Source of the DNA: JAHEDH01 sp963745865
GTDB lineage: Bacteria > Actinomycetota > Acidimicrobiia > Spongiisociales > ZC4RG35
DNA length: 64,000 nucleotides
Direction of reading: 5' to 3'
Assembly (NCBI GenBank): GCA_963745865.1
Contig: CAVUYZ010000002.1
Span: 310,001-374,000 of the forward strand
Part shown: piece after piece, positions 9,428-18,672 of the stretch
Position numbering within the stretch: the stretch's first letter is position 1
Layout: the number at the start of each line of letters is the position of its first letter
The notes under the pieces: model-generated
The model's database searches: none
What the model saw: the letters and a program-made list of their open reading frames with translations, nothing else
What the model was told of the DNA's origin: nothing
Translations under genes and position numbers: made by a program

Positions 9428-9755
9428 CCCCAGCTGCTCGGTATCCCCTTGCCGAGCAACTGGGGTGTTGTCGCGTCGGGCCTTCTGAATGGTGTCGGTG
9501 CAGTTATTGTGCGTTGCAACAATCGGGGCTACGTTGCAAACGGCCCGGTTCCCCCAGCCGGGTGGAGGGAGGGTCCTCGAACCCGGCATGCGTCATCCGC
9601 CGGTTCGTCGATGAGAGCCACCTCCGCAGACAGCCAGGTCGGGTCGGCGTTAGCCCCCTGAGCCGGCCCGACCTCGGCTGTCACCCTGCGTTCGCAAACC
9701 AGCCCTCCACGCTCGTGGAGAGTGGTACGGTTCGGCAACCGATCGAAGGTGGGCC
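9428..9755. promoter_or_regulatory. Hairpin-rich divergent intergenic region
   Basis: The gap between the divergent GH31 and methyltransferase genes (9310-9755) holds three structures. One is an inverted repeat with arms 9428-9441 and 9452-9465 (13 of 14 pairs, 10-nt loop). Another is a much longer imperfect inverted repeat with arms 9629-9648 and 9662-9682 (GACAGCC...GGCTGTC, about 20 pairs). Between them are two GTTGCAA half-sites at about 9514 and 9534. The TTGCAA sites resemble half-operators of sugar-responsive repressors, which would fit a glucosidase promoter. The long hairpin could be a terminator, but no gene runs into it. Confidence 0.35.
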
Positions 9756-10413
9756 GTGGATCCCGACGATCCGGCGTATCCGGGACAGGCCGAGTACAAG
9801 CCGTGGCTCCTCGCCATCTACGACCCGTGGGTGCTTGGGTTCATGGCGCGAGCGGTGTGGCGGAGCCCGACCGGACCATTCGTCGACACCTATCGGACAC
9901 ACATGGGGCGCAAGCACCTCGATGTCGGACCCGGTACCGGATACTTTCTGGAGAAGGCGGCAGCCCCGGGCAGCGCCGTGACGATCCTCGACCCGAATCC
10001 TCACGTCCTCCGTCACGTGACGCGTCGCCTGTCGCCGACGATGGAGGTTTCGGCGGTCGAGGCCGATGTCTTGAAGCCACTGCCGTTGGATGGCACCTTC
10101 GACTCGGCTGCCCTGAGTTTCGTCCTCCACTGCCTGCCAGGACCGCAAGAGCGCAAGGAGGCAGCGATCCGGAACATTGCGTCGGTTCTCGAACCCGACG
10201 GTGTCCTGTTCGGGGGAACCGTCCTGGGCGTGGATGAACCCCACACTCCGCAGGCACGGGTCAGTCCTGCGTGCGTTCAACCGACAGGGGGGATTCGACA
10301 ACCTAGGTGACACCGTCGACGGACTGCACCAGATCTTCGACCGGTCCTTCGACTCTGTCGACATCGACGTCGTGGGGTCATGCGCATTCTTCGTCGCGTC
10401 GCGGCCCCGTTGA
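9756..10413 (+). pseudogene. Class I SAM-dependent methyltransferase with a frameshift
   Basis: The first ~165 codons encode a class I methyltransferase fold: KHLDVGPGTGYFLEKA (SAM-binding motif I), VTILDPNPHVL (motif II) and FDSAALSFVLHCLPGPQERKEAAIRNIASVLEPDG (motifs IV-VI). The frame then runs out at 10310, but the neighbouring frame supplies the expected C-terminus: SVLRAFNRQGGFDNLGDTVDGL and FVASRPR, ending at 10413. One extra G in a GGG run at about 10257-10259 explains the shift. GTG is the start. The substrate is unknown. Confidence 0.7.
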
Positions 10414-10500
10414 TCGATCGTCAGGCGGACGCTGCCACGTAGCGGGCTCACGCCGACTCCGGTCGAGAACCTGTGAGTTCACGGCCCATATCCTGTCTCG

Positions 10501-11684
10501 ATGTCCAAACGCCCGCCGCTGCAGCTGATCTTCGCGGTCACGCTCACCGGCATCCTCAACAACACGCTGGTCACTCCGGCCATCCCAGACATCCTGGCCG
10601 ATCTCGATGTTCCGGCGGATCGTTCTGGGATCCTGGTCGGTGTCGGCTCGCTGGCCGGCATCGTGTTGGCGCCGATGATCGGATTCCTCGCCGATCGGTT
10701 CGGTCGGAGGATCGTGCTGACCACCTGCCTGGTCACCTTTGGTGTGTTCGGCTTCTCGGCGGCCCTGGCTCCCAGCTTCGAACTCCTGCTGACATCTCGA
10801 TTCTTCCAAGGTGCCGGTTCGGCGGGGTTGATCAACCTGGGCGTGGTGCTGATCGGTGACCATTGGAGCGGAACCGAGCGAACGAAGATCATCGGCCGTA
10901 ACTCGGCGATCCTGACCGTCGGTCTCGCTGCGCTTCCCCTCGTGTCGGGAACAGTGACCGAGGCGTTCGGGTGGAGGACGACGTTCACGCTCTACACCGT
11001 GGCATTCGCAACTGCCGGATGGGCGTGGCTGTCACTCGACGCCGAACGCCCGGCCGAGCCGCCGTCGATCAGGAACCAGTTGGCGGGAGCGGGTGACGTG
11101 GTCCGGATCCCGCTCGTCGCCATGACGATCGTGTCCGGCTCGATCGTCTTCCTGATGATCTTCGGGTTGATGCTGACGGTGCTGCCCGTGTATCTCGCAG
11201 AGACCTTCGGCCTCGGTGCGGCGGCCAGGGGCCTGGTGATTTCGGTTCCGGCGATCACGTCGACCCTGGTCGCATTCAACCTCGGGCGGATCAGAGCGGT
11301 CGTCCCGGCCAATCGCGTGATCGTGGCCACCTCGCTCGGATTTCTCGTCGCGTTCGTGACGATGGGCCTCGCAGGAGGGAATCGGGGTGGTGATTGCTGG
11401 CGCGCTGCTGTACGGAGCGTCGGAGGGCGGCCTGGTCCCCACGCTGCAGGACATCAATGTCGCTGCGGCCCCTGACGGCCAGCGTGGCGCAGTGGTCGCG
11501 ATGTGGGTGGGTGCCGCTCGGTTCGGGACAGACCACGGGGGCTGTCCTCGGAGGAGTTGGCATCGGCCTGCTCGGCGCCTCCACGACGCTCGTCGTCGGG
11601 TCATCAGTCGCCGGTGTGATCACGCTGATCGGACTGTTTGGCCCGTTTCCACACGAGATTCCGACCGTCACCGCAAAGCTCTGA
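10501..11684 (+). pseudogene. MFS transporter (DHA1-like) with two single-base frameshifts
   Basis: A twelve-helix major facilitator begins MSKRPPLQLIFAVTLTGILN and carries the motif A loop GFLADRFGRR between helices 2 and 3. The frame is intact to about 11385. It then needs one base removed (an extra G in GGAGGGAATC) to read VVIAGALLYGASEGG, and another near 11525 (TTCGGGACAG) to read QTTGAVLGGVGIGLLGAS to the stop at 11684. Both corrections fall in short G runs. It is likely a drug or metabolite exporter of the Bcr/CflA type; the substrate cannot be told. Confidence 0.75.
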
Positions 11685-11722
11685 CCCGCGGCCGGGTGAT
11701 ACGGCTCGAGGTGATGCCGACA

Positions 11723-12292
11723 TCAGTCGCCGACTGCCGCCGGAACGGCCCCGATACCGAGGATGCCATTGGCCGGATCGGCCGCGACCCGGTACCGGGT
11801 GGTCCCGACAGTGACCCGCCGATCGGGATCCGCGGGGACGATGCCGATCACGGTCAGATCCGAGAGGAGCTCGGTCCGTTGGTCGTCGTTCAGCCCGGAC
11901 TCGGTGATCTCCACAACCAGGCGCATTCCCGCCACGATCGCCTCGATCCCATCCTCCGACCGGGAGCCGACCAGGGCGATCTCCTCGACATCCTCGAGCG
12001 GAGTGCCGTCGACGCGACCCAGCAGCGACATCGTCTCTGAGAAGGCGAAGCCGAAGACGCCGGCGTCCTCGTCGGTCCACTGGAATTCGCCGACCAAGAG
12101 CGCAGGTTGGTCTGCTGCCGCGACTGCTGCATTCCACTGTTCGAGCATTCCGTCGCGGTCATATCCGAACGTGATCGGGTTCTGTTGTCCGTCGTAGACG
12201 AACCAGGCCAACGCGACGACTACAGCGGTTATGGCGACCATCGAGACCACCCGCACCAGCGGGCGGTCGCTGAGGCTGGGGCGGGAACGCAC
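11723..12292 (-). CDS. Membrane-anchored hypothetical protein
   Basis: A 189-residue protein with one N-terminal transmembrane helix (RVVSMVAITAVVVALAWFVYD) followed by a soluble domain rich in Glu/Asp and beta-like segments (QPALLVGEFQW, RLVVEITESG, TVGTTRYRVAADPANGILGIG). No known family is recognised. The GTG at 12292 is chosen because further extension would run into the divergent NIF3 gene. Its start lies only 39 bp from the NIF3 start, so their promoters overlap. Confidence 0.55.
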   Translation of the reverse strand: MRSRPSLSDRPLVRVVSMVAITAVVVALAWFVYDGQQNPITFGYDRDGMLEQWNAAVAAADQPALLVGEFQWTDEDAGVFGFAFSETMSLLGRVDGTPLEDVEEIALVGSRSEDGIEAIVAGMRLVVEITESGLNDDQRTELLSDLTVIGIVPADPDRRVTVGTTRYRVAADPANGILGIGAVPAAVGD

Positions 12293-12331
12293 GTGGTCAC
12301 GATACGACGCTCTCGGTACGATCGGATCTCG

Positions 12332-13426
12332 ATGCCCACGATCCGCCAACTCCATGCCGTGCTCGACGAGCACATCCCGCCGTCGGGAGCCGCCGGATGG
12401 GACCAGTCGGGTCTGCAGCTGGGCGATCTCGATGCGCCGGTCCGGACGGTGGGCGTATGTCACGAGGTCACCGAAGACATCGTCGAGCGGGTCGAAGCCG
12501 AACCGGTCGACCTCTTGATCACGTATCACCCGCTGCTGTTCCGTCCGACGACGGCCATCGTGAACGGTTCCGGGCCATCGGGGAGAGCGTTCCGGCTTCT
12601 CCGGGCAGGCGTCGCTGTCAGCGTGGCGCACACCAGCTTCGACGTCGCCGCCGGGGGCACGGCGGACTCGCTCAGCCAGTCACTGGGACTGGCGGACGTG
12701 GTCGGGTTCGGGCCGGCTGAACCTGTCGATCAGGTGAAGATCGTCACGTTCGCACCGGCAGATGCGATCGATCGGATCGCCGATGCTCTCGGAGGGGTGG
12801 GCGCCGGCAGGATCGGCAACTACGCAGCATGCAGCTTCCGAACGGACGGGACCGGCACCTTCCTGCCCGGCGACAGGAGCCGCCCTGCGGTGGGAGTCTC
12901 CGGACGACTCAATCACGAGTCCGAAACCCGGCTGGAGATGGTCGCTCCGGCATCGAGGAGGGATGCCGTCGTCGCCGCCCTCGCCGCGGTGCATCCCTAC
13001 GAGCAGCCGGCATTCGACGTGTACGACGTCGTTTCCAATACGGGGTTCATCGGACGCATCGGTTCGACCGATCACGCCATCCTCCGCCAATTCGCACAGT
13101 TGGTCGGTGATGTGCTCGGAACTGGCGGCCTCCGGGTGTCGGGGCGTGACGAGCATGCCGTGAAGCGGGTGGCAGTGGTTCCGGGTTCCGGGAGCGACTT
13201 CATCGGCTCGGCGAGAGCGGTCGGCGCCGACGTGATCGTCACCGGTGACGTGTCGCACCATCGGGCGGTGTCGGCGCTGGATCGAGGCCTCGCCGTCATC
13301 GATCCGGGCCACGCTCCGACCGAGCGTCCGGGGATGGCCGCTCTGCTGGCGACGGTGCGCGAGGCGGCGGGTCCGAAGATCTCGGTCTCGGACCTGACTG
13401 ACGCGGATCCCACTCCATGGCGGTAG
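12332..13426 (+). CDS. NIF3-family dinuclear metal protein (GTP cyclohydrolase 1 type 2 homologue)
   Basis: A 364-residue NIF3/YbgI-YqfO protein. The metal-binding motifs are visible: WDQSGLQLGD at the N-terminus, LLITYHPLLF, and near the C-terminus DVSHHRAVSALDRGLAVIDPGHAPTE. The middle ~110 residues (from KIVTFAPADAIDRIADALG to PYEQPAFDVYDV) are the YqfO-type insertion found in the longer family members. The function is poorly defined; the fold forms toroidal hexamers with a dimetal site. It is followed 29 bp later by a zinc-ribbon coiled-coil gene, a pairing I know from other actinobacteria. Confidence 0.88.
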   Translation: MPTIRQLHAVLDEHIPPSGAAGWDQSGLQLGDLDAPVRTVGVCHEVTEDIVERVEAEPVDLLITYHPLLFRPTTAIVNGSGPSGRAFRLLRAGVAVSVAHTSFDVAAGGTADSLSQSLGLADVVGFGPAEPVDQVKIVTFAPADAIDRIADALGGVGAGRIGNYAACSFRTDGTGTFLPGDRSRPAVGVSGRLNHESETRLEMVAPASRRDAVVAALAAVHPYEQPAFDVYDVVSNTGFIGRIGSTDHAILRQFAQLVGDVLGTGGLRVSGRDEHAVKRVAVVPGSGSDFIGSARAVGADVIVTGDVSHHRAVSALDRGLAVIDPGHAPTERPGMAALLATVREAAGPKISVSDLTDADPTPWR

Positions 13427-13455
13427 CCTCGCATTCCCCGACCTGAGGAGAACAT

Positions 13456-14163
13456 GTGGAGATTCCGGCGCTGGCTGATCTGCTCGACCTCCAGGACATG
13501 GACATCGAGATCGATCGACTTCTCGATCAGCGTCAGAACCTTCCCGAACTCGAGCAGTACAAGCAGGCTCACAGCGACCGTCTTGCCGCCGACGAGAAAC
13601 TCCAGGGGCTGGAGGACCGATTGCGGGAGACGGACCTGCAACTCGACAAGTCCGAAGGTGAGCTCGAGCTGACCGAGATCAAGCTGTCGGAGACCGAGAC
13701 CCGTCTGTATTCGGGAGGGATGAACGCCCGTGAAACGGAGAACATGCGGCTCGAGGTGAAGCATCTCGGTGAGCGTCGAGGCACCATGGAGGAGCACGTG
13801 CTCGAGCTCCTCGACGTTCGAGAAGGACTGCAGGCTGAAGTGGAGGCTGCCGAACAGGACGCAGCGCGACTCCGCGAATCTGAGGGCCAACTCGAGCAGC
13901 AGATCGCCGCGGCGTGGAAAGAGATCGACCTGCAGATCGGCAGACGGGAGAACCGGAAGTCCGAGATCGCCGGTGGTATCCCCGAGGAGCTCCTCGATCG
14001 TTACGAGCGGCTCCGGAGGACGAAGGAGGGCGTTGCGATCGCCCGTCTCGACCACGGACAATGTGGCGGCTGTCATCTCTCGTTGTCAGCGACGGAGCAG
14101 AAGGAGGCGCGGCAGACAGATCCGGCACTGTGCGTCCATTGCCGCCGGATGCTGGTTCTCTGA
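13456..14163 (+). CDS. Coiled-coil protein with C-terminal C4 zinc ribbon (COG1579-like)
   Basis: The protein has 235 residues. Residues ~10-180 are a long charged coiled coil (heptads of Glu, Leu, Arg, Lys). The C-terminus carries two CxxC knuckles, CGGC and CVHC, separated by about 22 residues, forming a zinc ribbon. It begins at GTG 13456 behind a clear GAGGAG. Proteins of this class are conserved next to nif3 and are thought to bind nucleic acid; no reaction is known. The following gene starts 6 bp later, so the four genes 12332-15380 probably form one operon. Confidence 0.85.
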   Translation: MEIPALADLLDLQDMDIEIDRLLDQRQNLPELEQYKQAHSDRLAADEKLQGLEDRLRETDLQLDKSEGELELTEIKLSETETRLYSGGMNARETENMRLEVKHLGERRGTMEEHVLELLDVREGLQAEVEAAEQDAARLRESEGQLEQQIAAAWKEIDLQIGRRENRKSEIAGGIPEELLDRYERLRRTKEGVAIARLDHGQCGGCHLSLSATEQKEARQTDPALCVHCRRMLVL

Positions 14164-14169
14164 TCGCCG

Positions 14170-14715
14170 GTGATCGCCTGGCACATCGGTGCGATCGTCT
14201 TCCTGTTCCGGTGGATCTTCCAGGACCCCAAGGTCGATGTCCGCTTCCTCGCACTGGGAGCCGTGCTTCCCGATCTGATCGACATCACGGTCGGCACCGT
14301 GCTGTTCCCTGGTTCACTCGGAGCGTCAGAGGTGTACGCGCACACACTGGCCGCTCCCACAGTGTTTGCGGTGGCCGTTCTCTTCGCCACGCGGCGGGGG
14401 CGCCGCCGCCGGGCGTGGATGGCGTTGGTGGTTGCCTGGTTCCTTCACCTGCTGCTCGACGGGATGTGGACGTCGACGGAGGTCTTCTTCTGGCCGTTCT
14501 TCGGGACAGACTTCCCGCTCGGACCTCAGCCGTTCTGGGGCGGGCTGGTGGAGCGAGCGCTGAGTGATCCCTGGCGCTGGCTGGCGGAGGCTGCAGGGGT
14601 TGCGTATCTGGTGTGGTTGTGGCTCGCCACCGAACTGAGCTCGCCGCACCACCGCCAGACGTTGGTGGAGACAGGACGACTGCCGGACACCGGCGATCGT
14701 GGAGTGCGCCCATGA
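14170..14715 (+). CDS. Membrane protein, YdjM/DUF457-like putative metal-dependent hydrolase
   Basis: The 181 residues contain about four to five hydrophobic helices. The family features are a His near the N-terminus (MIAWHIGAIVFLFRW), ALGAVLPDLIDI, AHTLAAPTVFAVAVLF and FLHLLLDGMW, which place conserved His and Asp residues at the membrane surface. The family is annotated as inner-membrane metal-dependent hydrolases, but no substrate is established. GTG is the start. Its stop overlaps the ATG of the next gene (ATGA), which implies translational coupling. Confidence 0.65.
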   Translation: MIAWHIGAIVFLFRWIFQDPKVDVRFLALGAVLPDLIDITVGTVLFPGSLGASEVYAHTLAAPTVFAVAVLFATRRGRRRRAWMALVVAWFLHLLLDGMWTSTEVFFWPFFGTDFPLGPQPFWGGLVERALSDPWRWLAEAAGVAYLVWLWLATELSSPHHRQTLVETGRLPDTGDRGVRP

Positions 14716-15380
14716 TGCGCCGGGGGTTCATCGTTGCGTTGGTCCTGCTCGCCGGGTGCGGCGGGTCGCCGGAGCAACAGGTGGCGACGCCCGAGCCTTC
14801 AGCCGGTGGAGCGGACTCTCCGGAGTTGGCGGTGACCTCGGTCCTGAAGGGGATCGGCGAGTCCGATGCCGCCCTCCTCGAATCGATGACCCTCACCGAG
14901 CAACTGGCTCTCGTTGCACTGGTGGAGGGCGCGACCGCGTCGGAGGCAGAAGCTGCCCTGGGTTTTGCGTCGGAGCAGGTGGCGGCCCAGTTCTGGAGTA
15001 GTTTCGCGTCCGGGGTCGAAGATTTCCTGGGCGCCAACGTCGACCGCATCCGGATCGGCGAGGTGGTGACCGTCGACGTGCCGGGTGCCAGGTATGCACG
15101 TGTCGAGGTGATGTTCCCCCTCGATAGCGCTGACCGTTCCTTCGTTGTCACCGATCGCAACGGATGGCGGGTCGATCTCATTGCGAGTTTTCCTGGCGCG
15201 TTTCTGCCGAGCATCGATGTGGCGCTCGAGCGGGCATCGTCACCAGGCGCGGGCCCGGCGGTCACCGAGGCGATTCTCGATCAATCGACGAGTCTGGATG
15301 CACTGGATGTCATTGGTGTGCCGGCTGAACTGGCCGATGCGCTCGTCTCAGCCCGTGAGGCGATCTCCTCGAGACGGTGA
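14712..15380 (+). CDS. Putative lipoprotein
   Basis: A 222-residue secreted protein with a type II signal peptide: MMRRGFIVALVLLAGC, with Cys16 as the lipidation site. A Ser/Pro/Gly-rich linker follows, then a helical domain (SPELAVTSVLKGIGESDAALLESMTL) and beta segments. There is no named family. It overlaps the preceding gene by 4 nt and ends the nif3 operon, converging on the LLM oxidoreductase. Confidence 0.7.
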   Translation: MMRRGFIVALVLLAGCGGSPEQQVATPEPSAGGADSPELAVTSVLKGIGESDAALLESMTLTEQLALVALVEGATASEAEAALGFASEQVAAQFWSSFASGVEDFLGANVDRIRIGEVVTVDVPGARYARVEVMFPLDSADRSFVVTDRNGWRVDLIASFPGAFLPSIDVALERASSPGAGPAVTEAILDQSTSLDALDVIGVPAELADALVSAREAISSRR

Positions 15381-15411
15381 AGGCACCGCCTACGGGATCA
15401 CCGTTCGCATC

Positions 15412-16407
15412 TCAACTGTCGTTGGCGAGTGCACGCAATCGTGGGAGGACTTCGGCTCCGAGGAGTTCGATGAGGCCTTCTTGGTCGAGGCTTGCCATTT
15501 GGAGGGTGACGATGTCGGCGTCGAGGTCGGTGACGAGGGGGGTGTATGCGGTGACGATGTCGTCGGCGTCGCTGACGAGTGTGTATCGGCCCAGCACCTC
15601 CTCACGGGGGAGTTCGTCGGCGCGTTCTCTGAGTGTCTTGGGGTCGACGGCTTCGAGCCGTCCGGGGGCGCGGAGTCCTCGCCACGAGTAGAGGGCTTCC
15701 CATGCCTCGTCGTCGGTGTCGGCTTTGACGGTCCAGCGGGTGGCGAGGATCTTTGGTGCGGGACGTCCCGCTTCTGCTGCAGCCGCCTTGGAGGGTTCGA
15801 CGACTCGTTCGATGGTGTCGGCTGGGTCTTTGACCGAGGTGATGATGCCTTCGGCTTTTTGGGCGGCGAGTGTCGCGGATTTGGGTCCGCCGGCTGCCAT
15901 CCAGATCGGGACGGGTCCGAGTGGCGGCGAGTAGAGCTTGGCGCGGTCGGTTGTGTAGTAGTCGCCTTCGTAGGTGAGTTTCTCGCCGTCGAGGAGGGCA
16001 CGCATGATTTCGAGTGCTTCGGTCATACGGGCGTTGCGTTCGGCGTAGGCGGGGAAGTTGTAGCCGAGGGGGCCTTCGTTGATGTTTTCGCCGGTGCCGA
16101 CCCCGAGGTTGAACCGTCCACCTGAGAGTCGGTCGAGGGTGGCGGCTGCTTGGGCGACGACGGCGGGATGGAACCGGAAGAGGGGGGTGGTGACACCGGT
16201 GGCGAAGGAGAGGTTGGTGGTGGCGTTGGCCATGGCCCCGATGGTGGAGAACGCGAACCCGGCGGCGGATTGGTCATCGACCCAGGGGTGGAAGTGTTCG
16301 GAGACGACGACCATGTCGAAGCCGGCTTCTTCGGCCAGTACGGCGTGGCGTACCAATGTCTCGGGTTGCCACTGCTCGTGGCCACAGAAGTAAGCGAACT
16401 TGGTCAT
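15412..16407 (-). CDS. F420-dependent LLM-class oxidoreductase (TIGR03557-like)
   Basis: A 331-residue luciferase-like TIM-barrel protein. The N-terminus (MTKFAYFCGHEQWQPETLVRHA), VVVSEHFHPW, GVTTPLFRFHPAVVAQ and GRFNLGVGTGENINEGPLG are typical of the F420-using branch related to F420-dependent glucose-6-phosphate dehydrogenase. It should transfer hydride between coenzyme F420 and an unknown substrate in the cytoplasm. ATG 16407 follows a GGAGG 8 nt upstream. Presence of this branch implies that the organism makes F420. Confidence 0.87.
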   Translation of the reverse strand: MTKFAYFCGHEQWQPETLVRHAVLAEEAGFDMVVVSEHFHPWVDDQSAAGFAFSTIGAMANATTNLSFATGVTTPLFRFHPAVVAQAAATLDRLSGGRFNLGVGTGENINEGPLGYNFPAYAERNARMTEALEIMRALLDGEKLTYEGDYYTTDRAKLYSPPLGPVPIWMAAGGPKSATLAAQKAEGIITSVKDPADTIERVVEPSKAAAAEAGRPAPKILATRWTVKADTDDEAWEALYSWRGLRAPGRLEAVDPKTLRERADELPREEVLGRYTLVSDADDIVTAYTPLVTDLDADIVTLQMASLDQEGLIELLGAEVLPRLRALANDS

Positions 16408-16483
16408 TGTCGGGCCTCCGGCGTCGATATTCGCAAACCCTAGGCCGGCGCGGTCGCTCGAGGACATCGGGTACGTTCGACCT

Positions 16484-17137
16484 GTGACCGACTCGCCCTT
16501 GCTCTCCTGGATCAACCGTCTCGCAGCGATCGCCCAATCAGGCTTGGCGTTCAGCCCCAACGAGTTCGACCGCCAGCGCTATGACCAGATCCGCTCGATT
16601 GCGGCCGAGATGGCGGCTTGGCCGGATGGTGACATCGAATCGGTGGAGGCCGTCTTCTCCTCGGCGTCCGGCTACGCCACGCCCAAGGTGATCTGTCGCG
16701 CAGCCGTGATCCAGGATGGTCAGATCCTGATGGTGAAGGAGACCGCCGACGGCAAATGGACGCTCCCCGGCGGTTGGATCGACATTGGTGAGTCACCGGC
16801 CACTGCAGCGGAGCGGGAGGTATTCGAGGAGTCCGGGTATCACGTCCGGGTCCGAAAGCTGGCGGCGGTGTACGACAAACTCAGACACGACCATCCTCCG
16901 GTTCCGCACCATGCATATCTGTTGTTCTTCCTATGCGAGCTGGTCGGTGGTGAGCCACGGGGAAGCGTCGAGACTTCCGAGGTCGGGTGGTTCGACCCGG
17001 GCAGTCTTCCCGAGTTGTCGGTCAACCGCGCGACAGAGATGCAGGTCAAGCGCATGTTCGACCATCACGCCGACCCGTCGATGCCGACCGATTTCGACGC
17101 GTCGGATGCGTTCCCGATTCCCGAGTCATCTGACTAG
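16484..17137 (+). CDS. NUDIX hydrolase with N-terminal Nudix_N domain (ADP-ribose pyrophosphatase-like)
   Basis: The protein has 217 residues. Residues ~1-65 match the helical N-terminal domain that often precedes this NUDIX group (LLSWINRLAAIAQSGLAF, YDQIRSIAAEM). The NUDIX box is complete: G-x5-E-x7-REVFEESG (~residues 104-126). Hydrolysis of a nucleoside diphosphate linked to another moiety, possibly ADP-ribose, is expected, with Mg bound by the EES glutamates. GTG 16484 is chosen because the frame upstream overlaps the divergent LLM promoter. Confidence 0.85.
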   Translation: MTDSPLLSWINRLAAIAQSGLAFSPNEFDRQRYDQIRSIAAEMAAWPDGDIESVEAVFSSASGYATPKVICRAAVIQDGQILMVKETADGKWTLPGGWIDIGESPATAAEREVFEESGYHVRVRKLAAVYDKLRHDHPPVPHHAYLLFFLCELVGGEPRGSVETSEVGWFDPGSLPELSVNRATEMQVKRMFDHHADPSMPTDFDASDAFPIPESSD

Positions 17138-17271
17138 CCGGGTGCGATCCAGCCGACCTGGTTGGCCCGACGAGATGGTCGGCACCCGTCTGGCCGCATC
17201 ATGCGCGTTTCTCGTGCTCTCCGGCTGCGACCGGCGCGCCAGTAGCGAAGAGGTGTCTCTAGGGTTGCAGA

Positions 17272-18651
17272 ATGAATTCGAAGCCCGCCACAATCGCCGA
17301 ATTGAAGTCCTCGGGGTGGCGCGATCGTTCCGTCAAGGACGAGCTGCGCGAGAACCTCATCGAACGTATGCGGACCGGGGAAGACCTCTTCCCCGGAATC
17401 GTCGGGTACGACGACACGGTCATTCCTGCTCTGGAACGCGCCATCCTCGCAGGTCACGACATCATCCTTCTGGGCGAACGTGGGCAAGGCAAGACCCGTC
17501 TGATTCGCCGTCTGGTCGAATTGCTCGACCCCGAGACGCCGGTGATCCTCGGGTGCGAGATCAACGACTCGCCGTATCGCCCCGTCTGTCGTCATTGTCG
17601 GGACCGAATCTCCGAACACGGCGATGACGTCGAGGTGGCGTGGTTGCCGGCCGACCGTCGTTTCGCCGAGAAGTTGGCGACCCCCGACACCGCTGTCGCG
17701 GATCTGATCGGCGACGTCGACCCGATTCGTGTTGCCGAAGGTCGCTACCTCTCCGACGAGCTCGTCATCCACTACGGGCTGGTACCGCGAACGCACAGGG
17801 GGATCTTCTCGATCAACGAGCTTCCAGATCTGCCGCCGCGAATTCAAGTGTCTCTCCTCAACGTGTTGGAGGAGCGAGACGTGCAGATCCGTGGATTCAC
17901 GGTGCGCCTTCCGCTCGACCTCCTGCTGGTTGCGACTGCCAACCCCGAGGACTACACCAATCGCGGCCGGATCATCACCCCCCTCAAGGATCGGTTCGGC
18001 TCAGAGATCCGAACGCACTACCCCCTCGACCGGGACGACGAGATCACGATCATGCACCAGGAGTCGCGGCCCTCGGCCGGCGTCGCGGTCTCGGTCCCCG
18101 ATTTCATCGAAGACATCGTGGCCGAGTACACCCATCAGGTGCGGGCTTCGGGTCATGTCAATCAACGCTCCGGCGTGTCTGTCCGGTTGTCGATCGCCAA
18201 CCTCGAGACGCTGGTCGCTTCGGCGGTGCGTCGGGCGATCCGCAGTGGGGAGACCGAGGCGGTCCCTCGGGTGTGCGACCTCGGCTCGTTGATCCAGTCG
18301 ACCATGGGTCGGGTCGAGTTCGAAGGATTCGAGGAGGGACGGGAAGAGGAGATCCTCACTCGTCTGCTCGCCCAGGCGGTACTCGCCATCTTCCGGGAAC
18401 GGCTGATGGGTTTCGACCTGTCGGATCTCCTCGGTCGGTTCGACGACGGCGTGGAGATCCAGTCAGGCGATCTGGTGGCAGCCGAGGACCTGGTCGGGCA
18501 GATGTCCGACTTCGACACGACGGATCTGCTGATGAGGCTCGGACTGAGAGGCGAGTCGCCGGGTGACGCCGCGGCGGCCCTGGAGTTCGCGTTGGAGGGC
18601 CTCCACCTGACTCGTCGCCTCAACAAGTCTTCGCACCGATATGCAGCCTGA
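17272..18651 (+). CDS. MoxR/ChlI-type AAA+ ATPase
   Basis: A 459-residue AAA+ protein. Walker A is GERGQGKT (~68-75), the Walker B/sensor region is GIFSINELPDLPPR (~177-190), followed by LLNVLEERDVQIRG and LLLVATANPEDYTNRGRI, as in Mg-chelatase ChlI and MoxR ATPases. An insertion after Walker A has three Cys (94, 106, 109; CRHC), a possible metal knuckle. The next gene encodes a VWA protein, the usual partner. Together they probably form a chaperone-like complex that inserts a metal or remodels a target. There are 21 bp between the two genes, indicating an operon. Confidence 0.9.
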   Translation: MNSKPATIAELKSSGWRDRSVKDELRENLIERMRTGEDLFPGIVGYDDTVIPALERAILAGHDIILLGERGQGKTRLIRRLVELLDPETPVILGCEINDSPYRPVCRHCRDRISEHGDDVEVAWLPADRRFAEKLATPDTAVADLIGDVDPIRVAEGRYLSDELVIHYGLVPRTHRGIFSINELPDLPPRIQVSLLNVLEERDVQIRGFTVRLPLDLLLVATANPEDYTNRGRIITPLKDRFGSEIRTHYPLDRDDEITIMHQESRPSAGVAVSVPDFIEDIVAEYTHQVRASGHVNQRSGVSVRLSIANLETLVASAVRRAIRSGETEAVPRVCDLGSLIQSTMGRVEFEGFEEGREEEILTRLLAQAVLAIFRERLMGFDLSDLLGRFDDGVEIQSGDLVAAEDLVGQMSDFDTTDLLMRLGLRGESPGDAAAALEFALEGLHLTRRLNKSSHRYAA

Positions 18652-18672
18652 CACCGCTGCGCCGGGTCGGCC

